A stretch of 64,000 nucleotides of DNA from the NCBI GenBank assembly GCA_963696655.1, contig CAVOLB010000132.1, forward strand, positions 1-64,000. Direction: 5' to 3'. Source of the DNA: Hypericibacter sp963696655 (lineage in GTDB: Bacteria > Pseudomonadota > Alphaproteobacteria > Dongiales > Dongiaceae). Below the pieces are notes generated by a model, which worked only from the letters and a program-made list of their open reading frames with translations, had not been told where the DNA came from and ran no database searches. This document shows, in pieces, positions 8,309 through 16,924 of this stretch. How positions within the stretch are numbered: the first letter of the stretch is position 1; every line of letters starts with the position of its first letter. The position numbers and the translations under genes were made by a program.

Positions 8309-8971
8309 GTGCGGATCCTGCTCATCGAGGACGACACGATTCTGGGCGCCGCCGTGCGTGACCAGATCGTTGCGGATGGTCATTCGGTGGACTGGGTGAC
8401 CCGGCTGGACGCCGCGATCGATCACGTCAACAGCGCGGCCTATGACCTCGTTCTTCTGGACCTGATGCTGCCGGATGGCCGGGGGATCGGCTTCCTGCGC
8501 GACCTTCGCGCACGGGGCGACGTCACGCCGGCGATCATTCTGACGGCGCTTGACCAGATATCCGACCGCATCGAAGGGCTGAATGCGGGCGCGGATGACT
8601 ACATGGTCAAGCCGTTCAATCTTTCGGAGCTTTCGGCGCGGCTGAACGCCGTGGCGCGGCGCTATTCCGGCAATCCGAACCCGCTGGTGACGATTGGCGA
8701 TCTGCAGATCGATCTGGCGGCAAGGTCGATCACGCGCGCCGGGAGGAATGTCGATTTGACCGCGCGCGAATGGGTCCTGCTCGAAGCGTTCCTGCAGCGT
8801 CCCGGTCAGGTCATGTCCAAGGCGCAGTTGGAAGAGCGGCTCTATGCCTTTGACGCCGAGGTGGAAAGCAACACGATCGAGGTGCATGTCAGCCGTCTGC
8901 GCAAGAAGCTCGGTCGCGGCATCATCGATACGATCCGGGGCCTGGGCTATCGTCTTGGAGCCGCGTCATGA
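8309..8971 (+). CDS. OmpR-family response regulator (QseB/PmrA-like)
   Basis: The product is a 220-residue two-component response regulator. The receiver domain begins RILLIEDD, with phospho-acceptor Asp51 in LVLLDLMLPDG and the conserved Lys101 in DDYMVKPF. The winged-helix DNA-binding domain follows (LTAREWVLLEAFLQRPGQVMSKAQLEERLY...NTIEVHVSRLRKKLG...IDTIRGLGYRL). The start chosen is the GTG at 8309, because the conserved fold begins there and the upstream ATG at 8201 would overrun the motif-bearing control region. It overlaps the sensor kinase gene by four bases (ATGA). It very likely binds the CTTCAGGT-N4-GTCAG sites beside it. Confidence 0.93.
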   Translation: MRILLIEDDTILGAAVRDQIVADGHSVDWVTRLDAAIDHVNSAAYDLVLLDLMLPDGRGIGFLRDLRARGDVTPAIILTALDQISDRIEGLNAGADDYMVKPFNLSELSARLNAVARRYSGNPNPLVTIGDLQIDLAARSITRAGRNVDLTAREWVLLEAFLQRPGQVMSKAQLEERLYAFDAEVESNTIEVHVSRLRKKLGRGIIDTIRGLGYRLGAAS

Positions 8972-10305
8972 GGGCGCCGCGCAGCCTGCAAGGGCGGATT
9001 TCCCTCGGGCTGGGGCTGGGCATTGCCCTGCTGTGGATCGTGGCGACGGCGGCGACGGCGCAAATTCTGCGCCACGAGCTGGATGAGGTTTTCGACAGCG
9101 CGCTGGAGGAAACGGCTCAGCGAATCCTTCCGCTTGCCGCCCTCGACATCATCGGCCGCGATCAGGAGGGCATAAGCCAACGCGTGGCCACCCTGCGCCC
9201 GCACGAGGAATATTTCACTTACGTGGTGCGCGATGCCAAGGGCACCGTCCTCCTGCACTCGCACGAGGCCGATGATGCCGTGTTCCCGCCCTTTGCCGGG
9301 ATGGGCTTTGCCGATACGCCGACGCATCGCATCTACTTCGATGCGGCGCTGCAAGGCACGATCACCATCGCAGTCGCGGAACCTCTGGCCCATCGTCGGG
9401 CGATTGAGAATCAGGCGTTCCTTGGGCTCGCCCTGCCGCTGGGTCTGCTCGTCCCGCTCAGCCTCCTGGGTGTCTGGTGGGTGGTCCGGCGATCGATGGC
9501 GCCAATGCGGGCCTTTCGCAAGGGGATCGAGACCCGCGGTGGCGGGGATCTGGCCCCGGTGGCGGCCGGGGGGTTGCCGTCCGAAATCCAACCCATCGCC
9601 GAGGCCGTGAACCGTCTGCTGGGCCGGCTGCGCAGCACGCTCGAGGCCGAGCGCAGCTTCACCGCCAACGCCGCCCATGAGTTGCGTACGCCGGTCGCGG
9701 CCGCGTTGGCCCAGACGCAAAGGCTGCTGTCGGAGACGACGGAGGCGGCGGTCCGGCTTCGGGCGCAGCATATCGAGGCGGCATTGCAGCGGCTTTCGCG
9801 TTTGTCGGAAAAGCTGATGCAATTGGCGAGGGCGGAGGGCGGGCGCCTTCAGACGGACCAGGCCGCTGACATCGCGCCCGTCCTTCGAATGGTTGTGGAG
9901 GAACTGGCGCAAGGCGCCCAGCGGACCGGCCGGATCGAGGTGAGCATTCCCGCCTCGCCGGTCCTGTCGAAGATCGATCGGGATGCCTTCGCCATCCTGG
10001 CACGAAACCTGATCGAAAACGCGCTGAAGCATGGGACGCGAGAGGAACCGGTGCGCGTGGCCCTGTCCCGGGATGGCGTGTTGACGGTCGCCAATGCGGG
10101 GCCACCCGTCCCCCCGGATATGCTTGCCCGCCTGTCGCGCCCGTTCGAGCGCGGTCATACCGCAGCGGACGGCACCGGGCTCGGCCTTGCTATTGCAAAG
10201 GCAATTGCGTCCGGCGCAGGGGGAGACCTCACCTTGACGTCGCCGTTGAAAGGACAGTCGGGCGGCTTCGAAGCCAGGTTCTCGGTTCCGAGCCAATCGG
10301 CCTGA
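8968..10305 (+). CDS. QseC-type sensor histidine kinase
   Basis: The product is a 445-residue membrane histidine kinase paired with the regulator just upstream. A first transmembrane helix lies near residues 11-32 and a second near 150-173, enclosing a sensor region of about 115 residues. A HAMP-like segment then leads to the dimerisation/phosphoacceptor box with His237 in AAHELRTPVAA. ATP-binding motifs are NLIENALKHG (N box) and ADGTGLGLAIAKAI (G box). The four-base overlap with the regulator indicates co-translation. Given the genes it sits beside, iron, metal or redox stress is a reasonable stimulus, but the sensor domain itself shows no recognisable ligand site. Confidence 0.92.
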   Translation: MRAPRSLQGRISLGLGLGIALLWIVATAATAQILRHELDEVFDSALEETAQRILPLAALDIIGRDQEGISQRVATLRPHEEYFTYVVRDAKGTVLLHSHEADDAVFPPFAGMGFADTPTHRIYFDAALQGTITIAVAEPLAHRRAIENQAFLGLALPLGLLVPLSLLGVWWVVRRSMAPMRAFRKGIETRGGGDLAPVAAGGLPSEIQPIAEAVNRLLGRLRSTLEAERSFTANAAHELRTPVAAALAQTQRLLSETTEAAVRLRAQHIEAALQRLSRLSEKLMQLARAEGGRLQTDQAADIAPVLRMVVEELAQGAQRTGRIEVSIPASPVLSKIDRDAFAILARNLIENALKHGTREEPVRVALSRDGVLTVANAGPPVPPDMLARLSRPFERGHTAADGTGLGLAIAKAIASGAGGDLTLTSPLKGQSGGFEARFSVPSQSA

Positions 10306-10592
10306 TTGCGAATGCCGGCGTCTGCCGGGATCTGGATCAAAGGGCTGCAAAGAGGGCAGAGCCCAAGGCCGTCGCTTCACAATCTGAATGGCGGGGCGAT
10401 GGCCCCTGCAGCGGCCGGACTGGCGGCCCTCTGATCATCTCGTTAAGGGTCGGGGCTCAAATTTCGCCTTCGACCGCGCTGCCCACAGCGTCGTCAAGCG
10501 CTTGTTGCAAAACGCGCTGAGGCGCATCCTGCTGTCACCATGGTGACGCAGGTCTGGAGGGATGCCGCCAAAATCGAAAAAGGATAAGACAG

Positions 10593-10880
10593 ATGACCGC
10601 GAGAGATACCTACATCAAGAAGCTCAAAGAGCAGCTGGACCGATGGAACGCTGACATTTCGAAACTGGAGGCCAAGGCGAAGCAGCCTCTTGCCGGCATG
10701 AAGGAAGCTTACGAGAAGCAGCTCAAGGAAGTGCGCGAACGGCGCAACGCGCTGCAGCAGCAGATGACGGAAATGCAGAAGGCCGGCGACCATGCGTGGG
10801 ATCATTTGAGGGAGGGCGCGGACAAGGCCTGGAAGGCGATGGAGGAGAGCGTCAAGAAGGCGTGGTCGGTTTTCAAGTAG
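10593..10880 (+). CDS. Small coiled-coil stress-type protein (sll1863-like)
   Basis: The product is a 95-residue, highly charged, almost wholly helical protein with heptad-like spacing (YIKKLKEQLDRWNADISKLEAKAKQ... EKQLKEVRERRNALQQQMTEMQ), ending in Trp-containing amphipathic repeats (DHAWDHLREGADKAWKAMEESVKKAWSVFK). It resembles small coiled-coil proteins annotated as sll1863-type stress response proteins. No membrane segment or signal peptide is seen. It stands alone, about 290 bases after the histidine kinase, with a moderate purine-rich leader. It lies near the right end of the putative island, so it may have come with it. Its biochemical function is unknown. Confidence 0.75.
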   Translation: MTARDTYIKKLKEQLDRWNADISKLEAKAKQPLAGMKEAYEKQLKEVRERRNALQQQMTEMQKAGDHAWDHLREGADKAWKAMEESVKKAWSVFK

Positions 10881-10918
10881 GTGACCTGACGCTCCGCGGC
10901 CCCCTGACTGGAAGTGAT

Positions 10919-11026
10919 CGCCCGTACCTCGTCTTCGGTGGCACCTGCCAAAGCGCCTGGACCTTGTCAACCGCCGCCTCCGCGGTCGCAGTGCGGCCGG
11001 TCGGCTTGAGCGCGATCGCCGCCGGC
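10919..11026 (-). pseudogene. Relic of the 3' end of a TrpD2-like gene
   Basis: The minus strand encodes AIALKPTGRTATAEAAV...ALWQVPPKTRYGR. This is clearly related to the C-terminus of the intact TrpD2-like protein at 23612-24673 (AIALKLTGRAPTQEAAL...ALWAARPKTRYGR). The stop codon after YGR is lost and no upstream part of the gene remains. It sits immediately left of the methyltransferase repeat, so it is further evidence of rearrangement at the island edge. Confidence 0.8.
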
Positions 11027-11115
11027 CCGGCCCATGAATTTCTCCCTTCGATCGCGGCTCCGGCAATCCAAGCATCTCCGCCGTTGGCGCAAAGCTGACG
11101 TTCCGGCTCAGAGAT

Positions 11116-11251
11116 GCAGCGGCGAGATATCTGTCGATAACCGCGTCGCCGCGGGATATGTAGACGGCATGACTGTGGGCAGCGATTTCGAGATTTTCCT
11201 GGTGACGGCACCGGGCCTGGAATCCGCGCTTTGCGCGGAAGCGCGGGCCGC
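11116..11251 (+). repeat. Right direct repeat flanking the apbE-pepSY island
   Basis: This is the right-hand copy of the repeat at 3734-3868. It contains the upstream region and first codons of the intact methyltransferase gene. Confidence 0.8.
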
Positions 11252-12308
11252 CGGATTCAGGGCGCCGACGGCGGTCAAGGGCGGCGTGACGGTGACGGGC
11301 GGCTGGCCCGAGGTCTGGCGCGCCAATCTCGAGATTCGCGGCGCCAGCCACGTCTTTGCACGCATCGCCGAGTTCCGCGCCCTCCATCTGGCCCAGCTCG
11401 ACAAACGCGCGCGGAAACTGGCCTGGGGCGAGTTCCTGCGCAAGGATGTGCCGTTCCGCGTCGAGGCGGCTTGCAAGCATTCCCGCATCTACCACAAGGG
11501 CGCGGCGGCGCAGCGGATCGAGAATGCGATCAAGGATCAGCTCGGCGCGCCGCTCTCGCCCGAGGCCGAGCTCTGCATCAAGGTGCGCATCGAGGACGAT
11601 CTCTGCACCATCAGCATCGATACGTCGGGCGAGTCCCTGCATAAGCGCGGCCACAAGGAAGCCGTGGCCAAGGCGCCGATGCGGGAGAATCTGGCGGCGC
11701 TCTTCCTGCGGCAATGCGGCTATGACGGCACCGAGCCCGTGGTCGATCCGATGTGCGGGTCGGGCACCTTCGTGATCGAGGCGGCCGAGATCGCGGCCGG
11801 CCTCAAGCCCGGCCGGTCACGGCATTTCGCCTTCGAGCAGCTCGCAACCTTCGACGCGGCGGCCTGGCGGCGCCTGAAGGAGGCTGACGGCAAGCGGACG
11901 GGTGCCCGATCGGATGGCAGCGGGCCCGCCGTCCGTTTCCACGGCAGCGACCGCGACGCGGGCGCGATCCGGATGGCCCGCGAGAATGCGGCGCGCGCCG
12001 GCGTCTCGGAGACGACCGAGTTCCGACAGCATGCCATCAGCGATCTGGTGGCGCCGGAGGGACCGCCCGGCCTCGTCATCGTCAATCCGCCTTATGGCGG
12101 GCGCGTCGGGGACAGGAAGGCCCTCTATCCGCTCTACAACGCGCTGGGCCAGACGCTGCGCTCCCGCTTCGCCGGCTGGCGCGTGGGGCTGGTGACGAAC
12201 GATGCCTCGCTCGCTGCGGCCACCGGCCTGCCCTTCGCGCCGCCCGCCGGCTCCGTCTCGCATGGCGGCATCAGCGTGACGCTGTTCCTGACCGGGCCGC
12301 TGCCGTGA
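11169..12308 (+). CDS. THUMP-domain class I SAM-dependent RNA methyltransferase
   Basis: The product is a 379-residue RlmL/YcbY-N-terminal-like RNA methyltransferase (UPF0020 family). A THUMP RNA-binding region occupies roughly residues 45-155. The Rossmann methyltransferase domain follows, with the SAM-binding DPMCGSGT at 193-200 and the catalytic NPPYG at 306-310, the latter typical of enzymes that methylate exocyclic amino groups such as m2G in 23S rRNA. The start at 11169 matches the start preserved in the truncated left copy, which supports this ATG over the upstream in-frame one at 11034. The exact RNA target is not determinable here. Its 5' end forms the right border of the putative island. 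Confidence 0.9.
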   Translation: MTVGSDFEIFLVTAPGLESALCAEARAAGFRAPTAVKGGVTVTGGWPEVWRANLEIRGASHVFARIAEFRALHLAQLDKRARKLAWGEFLRKDVPFRVEAACKHSRIYHKGAAAQRIENAIKDQLGAPLSPEAELCIKVRIEDDLCTISIDTSGESLHKRGHKEAVAKAPMRENLAALFLRQCGYDGTEPVVDPMCGSGTFVIEAAEIAAGLKPGRSRHFAFEQLATFDAAAWRRLKEADGKRTGARSDGSGPAVRFHGSDRDAGAIRMARENAARAGVSETTEFRQHAISDLVAPEGPPGLVIVNPPYGGRVGDRKALYPLYNALGQTLRSRFAGWRVGLVTNDASLAAATGLPFAPPAGSVSHGGISVTLFLTGPLP

Positions 12309-12432
12309 CGAGCGGCTCGGACCGCGCCTGCTGACGGGCTTCGCCCGAATTCGGGATGTCGGGTCGTGGGGCGAAACCAAACATCCTATACTCGCCCCGA
12401 GACCTGCCGACGACGACCCCAAGGAGACCCGC

Positions 12433-13863
12433 ATGAGCGATCTGCCACTCTGGCGCCTTGCCGCTGCCGATCTGGCCCGCATGACCCGCGCGGGCGAGGT
12501 GAGCGCCGAATCCGTCGTCGCGGCCGCCGTTGATCGGATGCGCGCCGTCAATCCGCGCCTGAATGCGGTGGTGAAGGATCTGGGCGACAGCGCGATGGAG
12601 CGTGCCCGCGGCCTGGACGTCGCCCGCGCCAGAGGTGTGGCGACGGGGCCGCTGCACGGCGTTCCGGTAACCATCAAGGTCAATGTCGATCAGGCGGGCC
12701 ACGCCACCACGAACGGCCTGCCCGCATTGAAGGATGCGATCGCCGCCGCCGATGCGCCGATCGTGGACAATCTGCAGCGGGCCGGCGCGGTTGTGATCGG
12801 CCGCACCAACACGCCGGAGTTCTCGTTCCGCGCCGAAACCGACAACCCGCTGCATGGCCGGACGATCAACCCCTGGGGCGATCATGTCTCGCCCGGCGGT
12901 TCCTCGGGCGGGGCGGGCGCCGCCGTCATGGCGGGCATCGGGGCCTTGGCCCATGGAAACGACATCGGCGGCAGCCTGCGGTTTCCGGCCGCCGCCAATG
13001 GCGCGGTCACGGTCAAGCCGGGGCTGGGCCGGGTGCCGGCCTGGAACCCCTCTCAGAAGGCCGAGCGCGGGATGCTGGCGCAGGCGATGTCGGTGCAGGG
13101 CATCATCGCGCGCACGGTTGGCGATCTGCGCCTGTCGATGCCGACCGTGATTTCGCCCGATCCGCGCGACCCGTTCCATGTCCCGCTGCCCTATGAGGGT
13201 CCCTCGATCGACGGCCCGATCCGCGTGGCGTTCACCAAGGAAGCTCATGAATTCGACCTGCACCCCGAGGTTTCGGCGGCTCTCGATACCGCAAAGCAGG
13301 CGCTGACCGATGCGGGTTACGCGGTGGAGGAAGTGGAACCGCCGTTGCTGCGCGAGGCGGCGTCGACCGGCTTTCGGGCGCTCATGGGCGAAGTGCGGCA
13401 GCTGATGGGGCCGGACGTTCGCGCCCATGGGTCGGCGCTGCTGAACGCCATTTTCGACGAATATTACCGGCAGTTTCCGCCGTTCGAAGGGGCCGAGCAG
13501 CTTCAGATGATGGCGAAGCGCAGCCATTACGCGCGGCAATGGTCGCTGTTTCTCGACAAGTATCCCCTCGTCCTGACCCCTTTCATGCTTCAGCCGACCT
13601 ATCGCCCCTTGCGGGATACCGAGGGCGCCGAGGGCGTGCGCGAGGTGCTGGGTTCCGCGATCTATTCCTACTCGATGAATTTCATGGGGCTGCCCGCGGG
13701 CTGCGTGCCCGCGCGGCTGGCCCATCTGCCCCAGGGAGATCTGCCGATCTCGGTGCAGCTCGTGGGGCGGCGTTGGCGGGAAGATCTGATCGTGAACGCC
13801 TGCGAAGCGATCGAAGCCCGGGTCGGGGTGATGGCGGACCATCTTCTCCGTCGTGGCCTATGA
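12433..13863 (+). CDS. Amidase-signature family amidase
   Basis: The product is a 476-residue amidase-signature (AS) enzyme that hydrolyses a carboxamide of unknown identity. The Ser-cisSer-Lys triad is recognisable: Lys82 in GVPVTIKVNVD, the cis-Ser at about 158 in SPGGSSGGAGAAV, and the nucleophile Ser182 in GNDIGGSLRFPA. The spacing of 24 residues between the two serines is that of characterised family members. The length is normal. There are no GatB or GatC neighbours and the C-terminal half (MNFMGLPAGCVPARL) is that of a stand-alone amidase, so it is not proposed as tRNA-dependent amidotransferase. A leader with AAGGAG precedes the ATG. Confidence 0.9.
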   Translation: MSDLPLWRLAAADLARMTRAGEVSAESVVAAAVDRMRAVNPRLNAVVKDLGDSAMERARGLDVARARGVATGPLHGVPVTIKVNVDQAGHATTNGLPALKDAIAAADAPIVDNLQRAGAVVIGRTNTPEFSFRAETDNPLHGRTINPWGDHVSPGGSSGGAGAAVMAGIGALAHGNDIGGSLRFPAAANGAVTVKPGLGRVPAWNPSQKAERGMLAQAMSVQGIIARTVGDLRLSMPTVISPDPRDPFHVPLPYEGPSIDGPIRVAFTKEAHEFDLHPEVSAALDTAKQALTDAGYAVEEVEPPLLREAASTGFRALMGEVRQLMGPDVRAHGSALLNAIFDEYYRQFPPFEGAEQLQMMAKRSHYARQWSLFLDKYPLVLTPFMLQPTYRPLRDTEGAEGVREVLGSAIYSYSMNFMGLPAGCVPARLAHLPQGDLPISVQLVGRRWREDLIVNACEAIEARVGVMADHLLRRGL

Positions 13864-14198
13864 CGCCGAAGTCGCAAGCCATCAAGAAATGATCGGCGAG
13901 ACCGACGGGGCGACAATCTCCATCGCCCGCGTCTGAGCCGGCGCCGCTTCCTGCATCGGCGTCGCAAGCCGCGACCGCGTCAGCCGTCTGCGGCTGAACT
14001 TCGCGGTCTCACTGGCACCTTCGGGTCCGTTCCCTCCGGTTTTGTAACGCCAAGGCGCAGCAGGAACGCGCAAATCGACAGCAGGGCGGAACAGACCTCG
14101 CGCCGTGCCCGTCATAGTTCTTGGCGGGTCGCAACCAGCGTTCCGCCCGAGGGGCAATGCCATCGGGCCTAACCCAACATGAGTCGCCGGAGCATCCT
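13864..14198. other. Intergenic stretch without a recognisable gene
   Basis: About 335 bases lie between the amidase and the alpha/beta hydrolase. No convincing coding region, tRNA or strong terminator was seen. A minus-strand open frame here has no family features. Confidence 0.5.
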
Positions 14199-15233
14199 TT
14201 GAATCGTCTTCACAAACTCGCCGCTTTGACCATTGGAGCATGCCTTATGTCTCAAATCGCCGCCGCCAGCCCGAACGCCGCCACCGACCCGCGGATCGAT
14301 CCGCAGATCCGATCGTTCCTGGCCGAGATCGACAAGGACAGCAGCCCCTTCTGGGAGCTGCCGCAGCCCAAGCCGCAGGATATTCTCACAGGGCTGCAGT
14401 CTCAGACGCCCGTGGACATGTCCGGCGTCACGACCACCGAAAAGACCATCACCCAGGATGGCCGCAAGGTGAAGCTCTACATCATGAAGCCCGATCAGGT
14501 GAGCGGGAAGCCGGGTGTCCTGCTCTTTCTCCATGGCGGTGTGTGGATCGTGGGCAATTTCCAGAACCACCAGCGCCTGCTGCGCGATCTCGTCGTCGGC
14601 TCGGGCCAGGTCGGCGTGTTCGTCGAATACACGCCCCTGCCGGCGGCGAAGTTTCCGACGCAGCTCGAGGAATCCTACGCCGCGCTGAAATGGGTTGCCG
14701 AGCATGCCGGCGAGCTCGGCGCGGACGGCAGCCGTATCGCCGTCGCCGGGAACTCCGTGGGCGGCAACATGACCGCCGCGCTGGCCCTGATGGCCAAGGA
14801 CCGCAACGGCCCGAAGATCAGCTATCAGGTGCTGCTGATCCCGGCGACCGACGCCAGCGTCGATACTCAGTCCTATCGCGAGTACGGCACCGGCCGCTTC
14901 CTGGCGCGCGACTTCATGAAGTATGGCTGGGATCTCTATGCGCCGGACGCGAAGACCCGCGACAACCCCTACGTCTCCCCGCTCCGCGCCAGCGTCGAGG
15001 AGCTCAAGGGCCTGCCGCCCGCGCTCGTCATCACGGCGGAGAACGACCCGCTGCGCGACGAGGGCGAGGCTTATGCCCGCAAGCTCAAGAACGCGGGCGT
15101 CAGCGTCGACGCGGTTCGCTTCAACGGCACGATCCACGACTTCGTCCTGCTGAACGCGCTCCACGACGTGCCCTCCACGCAAGCCGCGATCGGGCAGGTG
15201 AATGCGGGCCTTCGCCAGCACCTTGCGCCCTGA
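14199..15233 (+). CDS. Exported alpha/beta hydrolase, HSL-like esterase
   Basis: The product is a hydrolase of about 344 residues with an N-terminal signal peptide (NRLHKLAALTIGACLMSQIAAAS). The oxyanion motif HGGVW is near residue 112 and the nucleophile Ser186 lies in GNSVGGN, as in hormone-sensitive-lipase-type esterases. The acid is likely the Asp in ENDPLRDEG and the base the His in TIHDFVLLN. A TTG at 14199 is chosen as start, since it begins exactly at the signal peptide and has GGAG 7-8 bases upstream. The ATG at 14121 would add unrelated residues and the ATG at 14250 would cut the signal peptide. It is most likely periplasmic. The substrate is unknown. Confidence 0.83.
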   Translation: MNRLHKLAALTIGACLMSQIAAASPNAATDPRIDPQIRSFLAEIDKDSSPFWELPQPKPQDILTGLQSQTPVDMSGVTTTEKTITQDGRKVKLYIMKPDQVSGKPGVLLFLHGGVWIVGNFQNHQRLLRDLVVGSGQVGVFVEYTPLPAAKFPTQLEESYAALKWVAEHAGELGADGSRIAVAGNSVGGNMTAALALMAKDRNGPKISYQVLLIPATDASVDTQSYREYGTGRFLARDFMKYGWDLYAPDAKTRDNPYVSPLRASVEELKGLPPALVITAENDPLRDEGEAYARKLKNAGVSVDAVRFNGTIHDFVLLNALHDVPSTQAAIGQVNAGLRQHLAP

Positions 15234-15470
15234 GCAGAAATCCCGTCTGACGGCGTCGCGGCGGCCCCAGGGCCGCCGCGACGATCATTCCGAGGCAAGG
15301 AAGCGGGGTTCAGGCTGAGAGCCGCAGCCAATCTGCGCTTTGGGGAACGGTCAGCCGATGCCGGAGGCCGATTTCGACGAGCTTCCCGAAGTCGGGGTTT
15401 GTCGGCGAGACCTCCCGGTCCAGATCTCTGCGGTCATCCCGATCTCCTGGCGTCTGAGCCGCGCGGCCGC

Positions 15471-16499
15471 TCAGGCGGCGCCGGCCGCGGATCGGCGCTC
15501 CGGTTTCGACTTGTCGCGCTTGCGTCTGCTGCGGTCCCGCATGGCCGCTTCGGCTTCCGGGCTGCCGTCGTGCCAGCTGCCGAACCACTTGTCGAGCGGG
15601 ATCAGCCCGTCGCCGCCGTAATTCACGGTGAAGTATTTGTGGTGCAGGTAGTGGGAAAAGGCCTCGCCGTCCAACGCCCGGTCCGCCGTGATCTCGAGCT
15701 TGTCGAAGCCGAAATGGCCGTTGAGCGCCCCGAATCCGGCGATATGCAGCTGGAACAGCGCGATCAGCGGGTTCGAGGGAATGACGAGATGCCAAAAGGC
15801 GACAGCGTGATAGAGGAACGCCTCGACGGGGTGCATCGAGAGCGACGACCAGGGCGAGGGATTGACCGAATGATGATGGACCTGATGCACCCACTTGTAG
15901 AGGAACGGCGTGTGGATCAGGCGATGGATCAGGAAGAAATGCACCTCATGGATCGCCGGCGCGACGAACAGCAGGGCCGCGAGATAGAGCGGGTGATCGG
16001 CCCAGCCGAGCCACGGCGCATAACCGTTGGCGAAGGCGTAGAGCATGAGCACTTCCACCGCCGTCCACATCGAGATGCCGCTGAGGAAGGTGCGGAGGAA
16101 ATTGTCGATGTTCTGGCTCTTGAACCAGAAGACGGATGAAGGGTGGTCGGCCGGGAACTTGGCGTTGTATTTGAACCGCGTGCCCTGCTTGCGCCTGACG
16201 TAATAGACCAGCTCGACCGCGCCGTAGCTGACGAAGACCGCCGCCGCGTTCACCGCATAGAGCCGGAGCGCCCAACCCCAGCTCAGCGTCTTCATGACCC
16301 CGGGATCGGGGATGACGAAATACCAATAGGCCAGCGCGGTGGCCATGAAGTAGGCGTTCCACGGGAACAGATATTTCGGGAGCCACTTCAGGACGTCGAT
16401 GAACCGGGGCGGCCAGGCCCAATAGGGCGGGATTTCCAGCCTTGCGCGGGGCGACCAGTAGCCCCGCTCGTCGCGGATTCCGAACTGCAGCTCGTCCAT
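15471..16499 (-). CDS. Sterol desaturase / fatty-acid hydroxylase family membrane protein
   Basis: The product is a 342-residue integral membrane di-iron enzyme of the fatty-acid hydroxylase superfamily. The histidine clusters that bind iron are visible: HEVHFFLIHRLIH, then KWVHQVHHHSVNP, and HYLHHKYFTVNYG near the end. Several hydrophobic segments flank them (YFMATALAYWYFVI, LYAVNAAAVFVSYGAVELVYYV, LYLAALLFVAPAI). The reaction may be hydroxylation or desaturation of a lipid, but the substrate cannot be told. The ATG at 16499 has GGGGGAG upstream. The C-terminus ends in a basic, lysine- and arginine-rich tail. The gene is divergent from the DUF47-like gene. Confidence 0.9.
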   Translation of the reverse strand: MDELQFGIRDERGYWSPRARLEIPPYWAWPPRFIDVLKWLPKYLFPWNAYFMATALAYWYFVIPDPGVMKTLSWGWALRLYAVNAAAVFVSYGAVELVYYVRRKQGTRFKYNAKFPADHPSSVFWFKSQNIDNFLRTFLSGISMWTAVEVLMLYAFANGYAPWLGWADHPLYLAALLFVAPAIHEVHFFLIHRLIHTPFLYKWVHQVHHHSVNPSPWSSLSMHPVEAFLYHAVAFWHLVIPSNPLIALFQLHIAGFGALNGHFGFDKLEITADRALDGEAFSHYLHHKYFTVNYGGDGLIPLDKWFGSWHDGSPEAEAAMRDRSRRKRDKSKPERRSAAGAA

Positions 16500-16924
16500 T
16501 CGCTCCCCCGGGCGGCGGCGCGGCTCCCCCCATGTCCCACACAGGCCTTGGCGCTCTTGCTGGGGTGCCAGCCTGTGCCATGATCGACACCGATTGCAAC
16601 CGCGATTGTGGCGCCTCTCGGCCCGCGGCTGGCGAGATGACGGGCGCAGGACCGCCCGCCGTCCATGGGCTCGATGGCCCGACCTTCGCGGGCGCAGCCC
16701 TCGTGACGAAGGGCCTGATCGCCGCTTTCGGGGCGGCCTCGGCGCGGCCGGATGCCGATCCCGATTGATCCAACTCAATGTCGATCGAGGGTCATTGACC
16801 GATGCTGTGCCGGCGTTGCGCGGGCGGGCCGTGTCGTCGACAGCCGCCATCCGCAGGGCGCGTCTCGCTTCGCCGGACTGTCACGGCTCCGTCATCGTTC
16901 CTCCCTACCATCGCCCGTTCCGAG
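16500..16924. other. Divergent intergenic region
   Basis: This 425-base region lies between two divergent genes and should contain both promoters. No defined promoter, riboswitch or small gene could be identified. Open frames in it lack a plausible start or family features. Confidence 0.5.

Noticed and set aside
15310..15470. Minus-strand tail reading NPDFGKLVEIGLRHRLTVPQSADWLRLSA
   Set aside because: It looks more protein-like than most shadows, but there is no start, no recognised family and no upstream part, so I do not call it a gene fragment.
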